Positions 27,428-36,346 of a stretch of 64,000 nt of DNA are shown piece by piece. The position numbers and the translations under genes were made by a program. The notes beneath the pieces are model-generated. The model saw only the letters and a list, made by a program, of their open reading frames with translations, was not told where the DNA came from and made no database searches. Positions within the stretch are counted from its first letter, which is position 1; each line of letters opens with the position of its first letter. The stretch spans positions 395,412-459,411 of the forward strand of contig JAFKIY010000002.1 in the NCBI GenBank assembly GCA_017306245.1, read 5' to 3'. Source of the DNA: Micrococcales bacterium (GTDB lineage: Bacteria > Actinomycetota > Actinomycetes > Actinomycetales > Microbacteriaceae).

Positions 27428-28453
27428 CTAAATTGTGCCGTCTTCGACGGCGGCGGTGATCCACGGGATCACTTCGTCGAGCATGTCCTCGAGCGTCGTC
27501 GTTGCTTCGAAGCCGAGCACTTCCTTTGCCTTCGTGACATCGGGGATGCGCTTCTGGACATCGTGCTCGAACCCCTCGTCGTGGACGAGCCGGAGCGGCA
27601 CATCCGGGCCCTTGATCTTGCGCCAGATCACCTCAGCGAGCTGCGCCACCGTGTGCCCGTGCGGTGTGGACATGTTGAAGTCGTTGTTGCGCGCGTCCGG
27701 GTGGTCGAGCGACAGCACGATGCCGCGGGCCAGATCGCCGCCGTAGGTGTAGTGGCGGATCTGCTCGCCAGAGCCCAGGATGTGCAGCGGATCCTGGCCT
27801 TTCACGATCTTCTGCACCAGATCGGGCACGACGTGGCTCATCGCGAGCTTGACGTTCCCCGAGTCGATGTCGACATCGCCGAGCGCCCGGCTTTCGCCGA
27901 TCCCGACGCAGTTGAACGGCCGCAGAATGGTGAACGGCAGTTCGTACTGGTCCCACGCGGCATGGGCGAAGTATTCGACGGCGAGTTTCTGGAAACCGTA
28001 CGACGACAGCGGCGGCGGGATGAGACGCTCGTCGCCTTCCTTGCTCGGCCAGCGGTCGGCGGATTCGAAGACCATCGAGCTCGACATGTAGGTGACCTTC
28101 TCCAACCGGCCGGCCTTGTGCGCGGCGATGGCGGCGTCGACGGAGGAGGCGATGATGCGTTCGTTTTGCGCGAGCAGGTCGTACGCGTACGTGTGGAAAT
28201 AGGAGATGCCGCCGATGAGCGCGGCGCCGGCGATGAAGTGGTCGGCATCCGACAGCACCCGGGTCATGAGTTCCACGTCCTGGACGTCGCCGACGATGAG
28301 CTCGTAGTTCGGGTTGTCGTCGTAGGATTTCGCGACCTTGCCGTACTTCGAGTAGTTGTCGATTCCGACGACCTGGTGACCCTGCCGAAGGAGCTCCTCG
28401 ACGATGTACCCGCCGATGAATCCCGCCGACCCGGTTACGACAACTCTCTTCAT
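27428..28453 (-). CDS. NAD-dependent epimerase/dehydratase (extended SDR)
   Basis: 341 residues. Rossmann loop GSAGFIGGY, SSMVFES around the active-site Ser region, and YGFQKLAVEYF with catalytic Tyr and Lys show an extended short-chain dehydrogenase acting on a nucleotide sugar. The reaction (4-epimerase, dehydratase or reductase) cannot be told. Its ATG overlaps the stop of the GT2 gene upstream, and rmlD follows after 26 bases, in a six-gene minus-strand operon beginning with gtrA. Confidence 0.88.
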   Translation of the reverse strand: MKRVVVTGSAGFIGGYIVEELLRQGHQVVGIDNYSKYGKVAKSYDDNPNYELIVGDVQDVELMTRVLSDADHFIAGAALIGGISYFHTYAYDLLAQNERIIASSVDAAIAAHKAGRLEKVTYMSSSMVFESADRWPSKEGDERLIPPPLSSYGFQKLAVEYFAHAAWDQYELPFTILRPFNCVGIGESRALGDVDIDSGNVKLAMSHVVPDLVQKIVKGQDPLHILGSGEQIRHYTYGGDLARGIVLSLDHPDARNNDFNMSTPHGHTVAQLAEVIWRKIKGPDVPLRLVHDEGFEHDVQKRIPDVTKAKEVLGFEATTTLEDMLDEVIPWITAAVEDGTI

Positions 28454-29196
28454 GACGTGGCTTTCCTGCTCATTTTCGCGGTCAATTCTTCGACGGTCAG
28501 TTTGGGACCGAACGCAAAGCGGTACCAGTGCAGATATTTCGGGATCCACCGGGTGAGCTTGAAATTCGATTCTCCCGCTGTACGGTCAAGCCAGATCGTG
28601 GGGATCTCCGCGATCGGCAGGCGCAAACGCCGTGCTTTGGCGGTGAGCTCGAGTCCGATCTCGAATCCGTCGCGGCTGTCGATTCCGACCGACCGGACGA
28701 AATCCACGTCGTACGCCTTGTAGGAGTTCGTGGCGTCGCGGGTGCCCGCGTTCGCGAACGTGTGCAGCGAGCGACCGGCGAACCGGGAGAGGAAGGACTT
28801 GAACCGGGGGGCGCCGACCTGCTGCCCGCCCGCCATGTAGCGGGATGCCGCGGCCACGACGACCCCTCGCTCCACAAGGAGCACGAGGTCGTCGATCTGG
28901 CGCGGGTCGTCGCACCCGTCCGCCATCGTCACGACGACGGTCGGGGCTGTTGCCGCATCAATGCCGTAGCGGATGGCGTTCGCCGGTCCGCGCCCGTAAT
29001 CGTTGATCGCCACCCGCAGCGTGGGGTGCTGTTCCGCGAGCCGGTTGACGGCGGGAATCGTCGTGTCGTCGTCGGAGTCCACGACGACCAGGAATTCGGC
29101 CTCCGACTTCACGGCGCCCAGAATCCGCTGCAGGCCGGGGATGATGTTGTCGCCTTCGTTGTAGGCGGGAATGACGACCGTCACGCGAGGCGTCAT
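28450..29196 (-). CDS. Glycosyltransferase family 2 protein, DPM1-like
   Basis: 248 residues. The GT-A fold starts VTVVIPAYNEGDNI; DSDDD and MADGCDD hold the acidic metal-binding residues. It lacks membrane helices and resembles polyprenyl-phosphate sugar synthases, which make lipid-linked sugars for GT-C enzymes. The ends overlap both neighbours by four bases (ATGA). Confidence 0.87.
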   Translation of the reverse strand: MTPRVTVVIPAYNEGDNIIPGLQRILGAVKSEAEFLVVVDSDDDTTIPAVNRLAEQHPTLRVAINDYGRGPANAIRYGIDAATAPTVVVTMADGCDDPRQIDDLVLLVERGVVVAAASRYMAGGQQVGAPRFKSFLSRFAGRSLHTFANAGTRDATNSYKAYDVDFVRSVGIDSRDGFEIGLELTAKARRLRLPIAEIPTIWLDRTAGESNFKLTRWIPKYLHWYRFAFGPKLTVEELTAKMSRKATS

Positions 29197-30398
29197 ACGA
29201 TGACCCCGTTGCCGAGAATGTTCCACACGTCGGCGACCGGTTTGTCGGTGCGCAGGCCCCGGTATTCGGCGTGCGGCGTCGCGATCACCAGCAGGTCGGC
29301 CTTCTCCAGGACCGCATCCAGCGGCAGCAGCGTGTCGTCTACATCCTCGCCCACGTAGGGGTCGGTGGAGAGCACGGCCTTCGCCTTGAATTTCAGCACC
29401 CGCCGCAGTTTGTACGACAGGCTGGAACGGATGTCGTCCGATTCGGCTTTGAACGCCATCCCGAGGATACCGACGGTGAGGTCGGCGAGGTCGAAGCGCT
29501 TCTCCAGCTGGCTGACGACGTACAGCGGGAGCCCTTCGTTGACGAGCATCGCGGAGTGGCCGAGGCTGAACGTGTTGTCGCTGAACGCCGCCAGTTGCAT
29601 GGTGTCCTTGAACAGGCACGGCCCCGCGGCGAACCCGGCGCCCGGCATGTCGCTTGCGCGTGGGTAGTCTTTCGTGAGCCCCTGGCGGATGCGTTCGAAA
29701 TCGAGTCCGCGATCGTTGGCGATCATGTAGAACTGGTTGGCCGCTGCGAACTTGATGTACCGCCAGGTGTTGGTGAAAAGTTTCGCGAGTTCCGCCTCTT
29801 CCGGGTCGAGGTGCACGATGGAGTCGGTGAGCAGGCTGAAAAGCTCCGCCGCCCGCGCGCGTCCGGCATCCGTGCGGGCGGATACGATCTGCGGGAGGCT
29901 GAACAGTTCGGTCATGGCGCGATGCTCCGCGATGCGTTCGGGGCAGAACGCGACCGGGATGTCCACGCCCATCCCTGCGATCATCCGTTCGACGAGCGCC
30001 GTCACGCCCGGGTAGACGGTGCTGCGGAGCACGAGGAGCTGGCCGTCGCGGAAGTGGGTGCTGCACGCGGCGAGCGCCGTCGGGATGGCGGTCGGGTCGG
30101 GGTTGAGGTGGCCGTCGACGGGGGTGCCGATGACGACCACGATGTTGCGGGCCTGTCCGACGATCGCGGCATCCGTGGTGGCGCCGAGCATGCCGGCATC
30201 GAGCGCTTTTCTGAGCATCGGTTCAGCGCCGGGCTCCAGGAAGGGCATGACCCCGCGGTTGACGAGGTCGACGGCGGATTCGCTCACGTCGTAGATCTGA
30301 ACGTTCGCGCCGCGATCCGCCAGGGCGATCGCGAGGGGAAGCCCGACGTGACCGGCGCCGCCGACGACCACGACATCGTGCGCAAATTGTGCAGGCAT
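29193..30398 (-). CDS. Nucleotide-sugar 6-dehydrogenase
   Basis: 401 residues of the UDP-glucose/UDP-HexNAc dehydrogenase family, which oxidises C6 to a carboxylate with two NAD+. It has the Rossmann loop VVGGAGHVGLPLA, GTPVDGHLNPD in the NAD domain, CPERIAEH, and active-site Cys in AGPCLFKDT. It is one of two such enzymes in the window; the other is at 43.9-45.2 kb. The pattern GTPVD is like the WecC/UDP-ManNAc branch, but the substrate is uncertain. Confidence 0.87.
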   Translation of the reverse strand: MPAQFAHDVVVVGGAGHVGLPLAIALADRGANVQIYDVSESAVDLVNRGVMPFLEPGAEPMLRKALDAGMLGATTDAAIVGQARNIVVVIGTPVDGHLNPDPTAIPTALAACSTHFRDGQLLVLRSTVYPGVTALVERMIAGMGVDIPVAFCPERIAEHRAMTELFSLPQIVSARTDAGRARAAELFSLLTDSIVHLDPEEAELAKLFTNTWRYIKFAAANQFYMIANDRGLDFERIRQGLTKDYPRASDMPGAGFAAGPCLFKDTMQLAAFSDNTFSLGHSAMLVNEGLPLYVVSQLEKRFDLADLTVGILGMAFKAESDDIRSSLSYKLRRVLKFKAKAVLSTDPYVGEDVDDTLLPLDAVLEKADLLVIATPHAEYRGLRTDKPVADVWNILGNGVIV

Positions 30399-30407
30399 GC
30401 GGCAATC

Positions 30408-30932
30408 CTAGAGGCCGCGCGGTGCGGCGGCGTCGGCCTGGGCGGCGGCCGTGCGCGCCGCAAGGCCGTCGGAGCGGTGGTCGCCGTATACCCAGAACCG
30501 GTACATGAGGAACCGGAACGAGGTCGCGAGCACGAGTCCGATGACGTTGGTGGAGATGTTGTCGGCGAGCAGGCTCGTGAATCCCAGCACGTAGTGGGAG
30601 ATGTACAGGCACAACAGCCCGATGCCCATCCCCACGAGCGCGATGGTGCAGAATTCCAGCAATTCGAGCATGAAGTTCTTTCGGCGATTCGCGCGGAACG
30701 TCCAGTACCGGTTGCCGAACCAGGTGGCGAGCGTGGAGACCGTGACCGAGATGATTTTCGCGCCGATCGGGCCCTGGAAGAAGTGGGCGTCGCCGAGAAG
30801 TCCAAGTCGGAGGGCGTTGAAGATTCCCACGTCGATCGCGTATCCGGCAAGGCCGACGATTCCGAACTTGAGAGCATAGCTCAGGAGCCGGTCGAAGATC
30901 CGCGTGGCGATGGCGCGCATTCGTGTGGCCAA
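30408..30932 (-). CDS. GtrA family membrane protein (second copy)
   Basis: 174 residues with four membrane segments, a paralogue of the GtrA gene at 21.7-22.2 kb (shared GNRYWTF and ISHYVLGFTSLLADN). TTG 30932 follows GGAGG by about five bases; an ATG at 30920 is an alternative with poorer spacing. It is the first gene of the six-gene operon through 25.4 kb. A role in handling lipid-linked sugars is inferred from the family. Confidence 0.85.
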   Translation of the reverse strand: MATRMRAIATRIFDRLLSYALKFGIVGLAGYAIDVGIFNALRLGLLGDAHFFQGPIGAKIISVTVSTLATWFGNRYWTFRANRRKNFMLELLEFCTIALVGMGIGLLCLYISHYVLGFTSLLADNISTNVIGLVLATSFRFLMYRFWVYGDHRSDGLAARTAAAQADAAAPRGL

Positions 30933-30965
30933 GGCGTCCTCCGATTGATTGTGTCGTGCCCCCGA

Positions 30966-30971
30966 TATGCT
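30966..30971 (+). promoter_or_regulatory. -10 box near a start codon (leaderless or very short leader)
   Basis: TATGCT is followed by nine bases and ATG 30981, with no ribosome site between. It lies in the 48-bp divergent gap with gtrA. Confidence 0.4.
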
Positions 30972-30980
30972 ATTCGGGAA

Positions 30981-32264
30981 ATGCCAACACGCCTGCATGC
31001 CCGTAGGCTCACCGGCCCGACTGGCGTGCACTTTGCGGCCCTCGCGGTGAGTTTCTTCGCGATCCTGTGGATCGGGCGGGACCAATGGTTTTTCGGCGAC
31101 GACTGGGCGATTCTGGTGCCTCGGAACGATGGCGCGATCATGGTCCCGCACGTTGGACACTGGAATCTCGTGCCGGCCGTCGTGTTTCCGCTCGTGCGCA
31201 ACGGGCTGGGTCTGGGCAGCTATCTTCCGTTCCTCGCCCTCGCCGTTCTGGCGCATCTGGGGGTGGCGCACCTGGTCTGGCGGATTCTCCGCAGGGTCGG
31301 CACCAACGACTGGGTGGCAACGGGCTTGAGCGTTGTCATCATGCTGCTCGGCGCGGCATCCGAGAACCTGTTGTGGGCGTTCCAGTTCGGCTTCATGGGT
31401 GCTGTCGCGCTCGGGCTGGCCGTCGTGTTGCTGTTCGACCAGCCCCGCCTCCGTGCGCCCATAGTCATCGCGATTGTCGTCTGTTCCCTGCTCGCTCCGA
31501 TGTTTTCGGGGACCGCGATTCCGGTGCTTGCCGCCGCGGGGGTTGTCGGGTGGATTCGCCACGGATTCCTGCGCACGGCAGCGCTCCTCGCGCCGACCGC
31601 GCTGACCTATCTGGTGTGGTTCTTCCTCGTGGCCAGAAACTACCCGACCCCGCACGCCGGGATCGAAAGCGTCGCCGATCTGGGCATGGTCCTCCTTTTC
31701 GCCGCCGCCATGTACGCGGGAGGGCTGGGGCGGGCTTTCCCGCTTATCGCGATCGGGGTCATTCCGGCGGCGATCGCCGGGGTGTGGTTTTTCGCGACCA
31801 TTCGTAAGGGGATTCGCACTGCGGCAGCGCCCGCGTACGCGCTCGTGGTCGGGTCGGCGGTTTTTGTCCTGTTGACCGCGTATTCCAGGTCAACGTTCGG
31901 CCTGTCTGTCGCGGCATCCGAGCGCTATGCGTACGTGACAATTGTGCTGCTGACCCCCGTGTTCGGCGTGCTCCTGACCGCGCTCGCGCGACGCGGCCGA
32001 CCTTACTTCGCCTCGACCATGGTGTTTCTCGCCCTCCTCGCGGGTTTCAATGCGTTCCTGCTCGTTTCCGGCGCCGCCGCCCAGGCGAGTCGGGAAGCGT
32101 CCAGCCAGGTGCGGATCGAGGATGCCCTGGCCCGGGTGATTCAGAATCCGACCGATCCGTCGTTGCTCGCGTCGGTTCCGGATCCGCAGTGGGCGCCGGA
32201 TGTGACCGGTTTCGATCTGCTCGAGCTCTACCGGTCGGGTCAGTTGGCGCCAGTCCACCGCTGA
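30981..32264 (+). CDS. Polytopic membrane protein, GT-C glycosyltransferase-like
   Basis: 427 residues with about ten membrane segments. The first external loop carries WFFGDDWAIL, an acidic pair in the position used by GT-C transferases, which take sugars from polyprenyl phosphate outside the membrane. A C-terminal hydrophilic tail of about 50 residues ends the protein. I do not recognise a named family. It is divergent from the gtrA operon and converges with rmlB, 11 bp away. DPM1-like GT2 enzymes nearby could supply the lipid-linked donor (inference). Confidence 0.75.
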   Translation: MPTRLHARRLTGPTGVHFAALAVSFFAILWIGRDQWFFGDDWAILVPRNDGAIMVPHVGHWNLVPAVVFPLVRNGLGLGSYLPFLALAVLAHLGVAHLVWRILRRVGTNDWVATGLSVVIMLLGAASENLLWAFQFGFMGAVALGLAVVLLFDQPRLRAPIVIAIVVCSLLAPMFSGTAIPVLAAAGVVGWIRHGFLRTAALLAPTALTYLVWFFLVARNYPTPHAGIESVADLGMVLLFAAAMYAGGLGRAFPLIAIGVIPAAIAGVWFFATIRKGIRTAAAPAYALVVGSAVFVLLTAYSRSTFGLSVAASERYAYVTIVLLTPVFGVLLTALARRGRPYFASTMVFLALLAGFNAFLLVSGAAAQASREASSQVRIEDALARVIQNPTDPSLLASVPDPQWAPDVTGFDLLELYRSGQLAPVHR

Positions 32265-32275
32265 GCCTTGGCCGG

Positions 32276-33259
32276 TCAGAGTGCGGCGCGGTGTTTGAGC
32301 GGTTCCCACCAGGCGCGGTTGTCGCGGTACCACTGGACGACATCCGCGAGGCCCTGTTCGAACGGGACCTGGGGTGCGTAGCCGAGCTCTGCGGAGATCT
32401 TCGCAATATCCACCGAGTACCGCAGGTCGTGGCCTTTGCGGTCTTCGACGTGGTCGACGTACGACCAGTCTCTGCCGGTCGCCTCGAGCAGGAGGCGCGT
32501 GAGCTCCTTGTTCGTGAGTTCGGTGCCGCCGCCGATGTTGTACACCTCGCCGGGCCTTCCGCCGTCGAGGACGAGGGCGATGCCGCGGCAGTGGTCGTCG
32601 ACGTGCAGCCAGTCCCGGATGTTGTTCCCCTCGCCGTACAGCGGCACATGCTTGTCGTTGATGAGGTTCGTGACGAACAGCGGGATGACTTTTTCGGGGA
32701 AATGGTAGGGGCCGTAGTTGTTCGAGCACCGGGTGATGGACGCGTTCAGCCCGTGGGTTTTCACGTAGCTGCGCACCAGCAGGTCGCTTCCGGCCTTCGA
32801 GGCGGAGTAGGGGGAGTTGGGTTCGAGTGCGTGGTCTTCATCCCAGGACCCTTCGGCGATGGAGCCGTACACCTCGTCGGTGGACACGTGCACGAACCGT
32901 TCCACTCCCGCCCGCAGGGAGGCGTCGAGCAGGCGCTGGGTGCCGAGAACGTTCGTCTCCACGAAAATCGAGGCATCGCGCACGGAGCGGTCGACGTGCG
33001 ATTCGGCGGCGAAATGCACGACGGCGTCGATGCCCGGAAGTATCCGATCGAGCAGCTCGGAGTCCCGGATGTCGCCGTGCACGAACGAGTAGCGGGAGGA
33101 GTCGGCGACGGGGCTGAGATTCTCCAGATTGCCGGAGTAGGTGAGGGCGTCCAGGACGACGACCTCCGCTCCGTCGAGGTTCGGGTAGGCGTCGTCGATT
33201 GTCCGGCGGACGAAGTTCGATCCGATGAAGCCGGCGCCGCCGGTGACGAGGATTTTCAT
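32276..33259 (-). CDS. rmlB: dTDP-glucose 4,6-dehydratase
   Basis: 327 residues. It converts dTDP-glucose to dTDP-4-keto-6-deoxyglucose, the branch point to rhamnose and to 4-amino sugars. Motifs: ILVTGGAGFIGSNFV, HFAAESHVDRS, STDEVYGS with catalytic Thr-Asp-Glu, and YSASKAGSD with Tyr and Lys. The ATG overlaps the epimerase gene stop (ATGA). Its product should also feed the aminotransferase at 57.5 kb. Confidence 0.95.
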   Translation of the reverse strand: MKILVTGGAGFIGSNFVRRTIDDAYPNLDGAEVVVLDALTYSGNLENLSPVADSSRYSFVHGDIRDSELLDRILPGIDAVVHFAAESHVDRSVRDASIFVETNVLGTQRLLDASLRAGVERFVHVSTDEVYGSIAEGSWDEDHALEPNSPYSASKAGSDLLVRSYVKTHGLNASITRCSNNYGPYHFPEKVIPLFVTNLINDKHVPLYGEGNNIRDWLHVDDHCRGIALVLDGGRPGEVYNIGGGTELTNKELTRLLLEATGRDWSYVDHVEDRKGHDLRYSVDIAKISAELGYAPQVPFEQGLADVVQWYRDNRAWWEPLKHRAAL

Positions 33260-34254
33260 GAGGTGTGATGGTCGTTCCCGGCTGGTGCCGATGGGGTGTC
33301 GCGGTGGAATTCTGCAGCCACCGTGCGCTGCAGGGCTTCCTTCAAACTGTACCGGGGGCGGTACCCGGTGCCGAGGAGCCGATCCGTGTTGACGGTGGTC
33401 TCGGAGGCGAATTTGCGGATGCGGATGGCGCTTACCGGGAAGTTGCGGCCGCTGATCTTCGCTGCGAGATCGAACACGTGGCCGGCGAGCAGTCCGATGG
33501 GAAGTGGAAGCCGCAGGTGGCTCGCGTTCGTGATGTTCAGGGAGTCCCGGAGCAGGTCGATGAGTTCGCGAGTGGTGAGGTCCGGTTTGTCCGCGAAGTT
33601 GGTGATGAGCTCGCCGGCGGGAGCGTCGAGCGAGTCCGCGAGGTATTCGACGATGTTGCCCACGTAGCTCATCGATTTCTTGTTGGCGCCGGAGCCGACC
33701 ATCACGAATTTGCGGGACGAGATCTGGCGGGCGAGCGTGTACACGTTGCCCCGGTTGCCTTCGCCGAAGACGACCGATGGGCGCACGATGACGAGGGATC
33801 GCGCAGGGTCCTTTGCGGCCCACTCGCGGAAGATGTGTTCGGCGGCGAGTTTGGTGCGGCCGTACTCGTTGAACGGATCCGGCGTCGCATCCTCGTTGGG
33901 GGCATCCTTGTCCAGGCCGTACACGGCCACGGTGCTCGTGAACACGATGCGCGCGATTCCGGCGGACTGGGCCAGTTGCGTCACCGCGCGGGCGCCCCCC
34001 ACGTTGACCTCCTCGTACAGCGAGACCGGGTGCACGTCGTCGCGGTGTTCGGCCGCGAGGTGGATGACGGCGTCGGCCTCGGAGCCTGCCGCCGTCAGCT
34101 CGTCGACCGAGCAGACGTTCCCGGTGACGGTGAGTTCCGGGTGGCGGGCGGAGGCGACCTTGTCGAAGTTCGTCACCGCGTGTCCGCGTTCGAGCAGGGT
34201 GTCGATGAGGCGGGAGCCGATGAACCCGCTGCCGCCGACCACGAGAACTCTCAT
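33256..34254 (-). CDS. NAD-dependent epimerase/dehydratase
   Basis: 332 residues, an extended SDR with VLVVGGSGFIGSRL, TSTVAVYG and YGRTKLAAEHI. The family contains UDP-glucose and UDP-HexNAc 4-epimerases and many others; which sugar is changed cannot be told. It is joined to rmlB by a four-base overlap. Confidence 0.86.
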   Translation of the reverse strand: MRVLVVGGSGFIGSRLIDTLLERGHAVTNFDKVASARHPELTVTGNVCSVDELTAAGSEADAVIHLAAEHRDDVHPVSLYEEVNVGGARAVTQLAQSAGIARIVFTSTVAVYGLDKDAPNEDATPDPFNEYGRTKLAAEHIFREWAAKDPARSLVIVRPSVVFGEGNRGNVYTLARQISSRKFVMVGSGANKKSMSYVGNIVEYLADSLDAPAGELITNFADKPDLTTRELIDLLRDSLNITNASHLRLPLPIGLLAGHVFDLAAKISGRNFPVSAIRIRKFASETTVNTDRLLGTGYRPRYSLKEALQRTVAAEFHRDTPSAPAGNDHHTS

Positions 34255-34297
34255 GTCCTGCCTCCCGCTCCCGAGCGTCCTTGCGGCCAGCCCATCA

Positions 34298-35248
34298 TCA
34301 CCAGATTCCCGTCGCTATCAGTAAACCAATTAATTGCCGGTCGCGCGGTCGGCGGCGGAGTTGCCCGGAGCGGCGAGCCAGGGCGAGGCGGGCTCGGGTG
34401 CCGCGGCTTGTGAACAGATCGAACATCCGCTGGAGTCCGGCGCGTTGTTCGTCGTCCGCCACGTCGAGGGCGATTCGCGTCAGAAGAATCGCCTGGTTGC
34501 GGTGCCAGTGCTGTCGGATCAGCGCGAGCCGCGAAAGCCCCGAGCCGACTCCGACGTTGGCGCCCATCGCGTTGTGTTCGTGCTGGCGGTAGTCGACGCT
34601 GGGGGTGTCATCGATGAACCAGCCCCAGCCGCGTGCCCGGCAGAGCGCGTAGATGAGCCAGTCGTGGTAGTCGGCGCCCAGGGCGAGGCCGTCGTCGGCG
34701 TCGAGGATGTTGCGAACCAGCCGGGCGAGGCGGGGGGTGAGGAGGAAGGTGGAGCCGGGCCCGGGGCTTTCCAGGAGGTAGTCGAACCGGCGTTGCGGGT
34801 AGTTCTTGCGAACCAGCGTCCGTGTTCCGCTTGCGGTGAAGGAGGTGACGTTCGAGGAGACGCCGTCGCTGTTTTTCTCGGCGAGAAGCTGCGCGTGGCG
34901 GGCGAGTTTCCCCGGCAGCCAGACGTCGTCCTGGTCGGCGAAAGCGACGAGTTCGCTGTCGCCCGTCGTTGCGCTGCGCAGCAGCCGGTAGAAGTTCGCC
35001 GCGGCCGAGCCGGAAGCGCCCTGGCGCGGAAGCACCGTGATCCGCGGATCCGATTTCGCCTGTTCGAGCAGCCATTCGTGCGTGCCGTCGGTCGACTCAT
35101 CGTCGAGCGCAATGACGCGGACCGCGACGCCATCCTGATCGAGGATGCTCGCCAACTGCTCGGGGAGCCAGCGGCGGCCGTTGTAGGTGGCCAGCAGCAC
35201 GGCGACCTGGGGTGCAGCGGTTGAGGCTGGCGGTGTGTGCGACGGCAT
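34298..35248 (-). CDS. Glycosyltransferase family 2 protein, rhamnosyltransferase-like
   Basis: 316 residues. The GT-A domain starts VAVLLATYNGRRWLPEQL, with FADQDDVWLPGK holding the DQDD metal region, as in rhamnosyl- and related O-antigen transferases. It is divergent from a GT2 gene of the same subfamily across 36 bp. The ATG lies nine bases after a minus-strand TATCAT (35258-35263), so the mRNA probably has little or no leader. Confidence 0.88.
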   Translation of the reverse strand: MPSHTPPASTAAPQVAVLLATYNGRRWLPEQLASILDQDGVAVRVIALDDESTDGTHEWLLEQAKSDPRITVLPRQGASGSAAANFYRLLRSATTGDSELVAFADQDDVWLPGKLARHAQLLAEKNSDGVSSNVTSFTASGTRTLVRKNYPQRRFDYLLESPGPGSTFLLTPRLARLVRNILDADDGLALGADYHDWLIYALCRARGWGWFIDDTPSVDYRQHEHNAMGANVGVGSGLSRLALIRQHWHRNQAILLTRIALDVADDEQRAGLQRMFDLFTSRGTRARLALARRSGQLRRRPRDRQLIGLLIATGIW

Positions 35249-35257
35249 AGCTAGCCA

Positions 35258-35278
35258 ATGATAGCTGTGAAGTACGCT
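35258..35278. promoter_or_regulatory. Back-to-back divergent -10 boxes of two glycosyltransferase genes
   Basis: Plus strand: TACGCT (35273-35278) is followed by six bases and GTG 35285. Minus strand: TATCAT (35263-35258) is followed by nine bases and ATG 35248. Both starts look leaderless or nearly so, and the two polymerase footprints must overlap. Confidence 0.5.
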
Positions 35279-35284
35279 GGCCGA

Positions 35285-36298
35285 GTGAATACCGGGATCG
35301 TGCACTCGCACCCGACGATCTCCGTGGCGTTGTGCACTCACAACGGGTTGCCTTTCGTCGCGGAGCAGGTGCGGAGCATCCTGCACCAGTCCGAGCCCCC
35401 GAGCGAGCTCGTGATTTCGGATGACGCGTCGAGCGATGAGACGATCGCGACCATTCGGGGAATCGTCGACCGGTTCCGCGCGGAGCGGCCCGCGGTCCCG
35501 CTGAAGCTCGTGGTGCTGCTGAATTCGTCGCCTCTCGGGGTTACGGCCAACTTCGAGCAGGCCATTCTCGCGTGCACGGGGGATCTCGTCGCGCTGTGCG
35601 ATCAGGATGATGTGTGGGTTCCGGATCGGCTCGCGGTCCTCGCGGGGATGTTCGCGGAACGACCCGAGCTCACACTCGTGCACAGCGATGCCCGTCTCGT
35701 GAATTCGGAGGGCGAACCGATCGGCACGGGACTTGCCGCGTCGATCGAGTTCACGCCGGCTGAACAACGCAAAGTGCAACGCGGCGACGCGCTCGGGGTG
35801 CTCCTGCAGCGCAACGTGGTCACGGGAGCTACCGCGGTGTTCCGCCGGGAGCTGGTGCACCGCGCGGTTCCGTTCCCGAATTCGTGGGTGCACGATGAAT
35901 GGCTGGCCATGATCGCCTCCATCACGGGCCAGGTCGACTACCTGCCGCAGCCGCTCATCGATTACCGTCAGCATTCCGGAAACCAGATCGGCGCGCGCCG
36001 CGCCACACTCGGAGACAAGGTGTCGCGTCTCACCGAACGGCGAAGCGACCGCAACCGGCGTCTGGCCGCGCGGGCTGCCGCGCTCGCGGACCATGTCGGG
36101 CACATGGAGGACGTACCGGATCGCGTTCGCGCGCTCGTCCGGCAGAAGGCCGAGCACGAGAAGTGGCGCTCAGCGTTGCCCGCGTCCCGGATCGGGAGGG
36201 TGATTCCCGTGCTCGGCGCGGCGCTTCGCGGGCGGTACTACCGGTTCGGGCGCGCACGATACGACATCGTTCGGGACCTGCTCCAACCGGCCGGTTGA
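35285..36298 (+). CDS. Glycosyltransferase family 2 protein
   Basis: 337 residues. ISVALCTHNGLPFVAEQV opens the GT-A domain and LCDQDDVWVPDRL holds the metal-binding acidic residues. The same subfamily as the divergent gene at 34.3-35.2 kb (shared NGxxxxxEQxxSIL pattern and DQDDVW). GTG 35285 was chosen because a TANNNT box lies six bases before it; an upstream in-frame ATG at 35258 falls inside the promoter. Likely a rhamnosyl or similar transferase (inference). Confidence 0.87.
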   Translation: MNTGIVHSHPTISVALCTHNGLPFVAEQVRSILHQSEPPSELVISDDASSDETIATIRGIVDRFRAERPAVPLKLVVLLNSSPLGVTANFEQAILACTGDLVALCDQDDVWVPDRLAVLAGMFAERPELTLVHSDARLVNSEGEPIGTGLAASIEFTPAEQRKVQRGDALGVLLQRNVVTGATAVFRRELVHRAVPFPNSWVHDEWLAMIASITGQVDYLPQPLIDYRQHSGNQIGARRATLGDKVSRLTERRSDRNRRLAARAAALADHVGHMEDVPDRVRALVRQKAEHEKWRSALPASRIGRVIPVLGAALRGRYYRFGRARYDIVRDLLQPAG

Positions 36299-36334
36299 GC
36301 AGGAGGGGGCGGCCCGCCGATGGGGCGCGCCGGT

Positions 36335-36340
36335 TAGGAT
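36335..36340 (+). promoter_or_regulatory. -10 box of a probable leaderless rmlC promoter
   Basis: TAGGAT, six bases, GTG 36347. No ribosome site lies close enough to the start: a GGAGG at 36302-36306 is 40 bases upstream. It would drive rmlC, rmlA and the following GT4 gene. Confidence 0.55.
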
Positions 36341-36346
36341 TGCGGC

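Noticed and set aside
29271..30980. Plus-strand open frame of over 500 codons upstream of the GT-C-like gene
   Set aside because: It lies opposite the dehydrogenase and gtrA genes; only the part from ATG 30981, with membrane segments, looks like protein.
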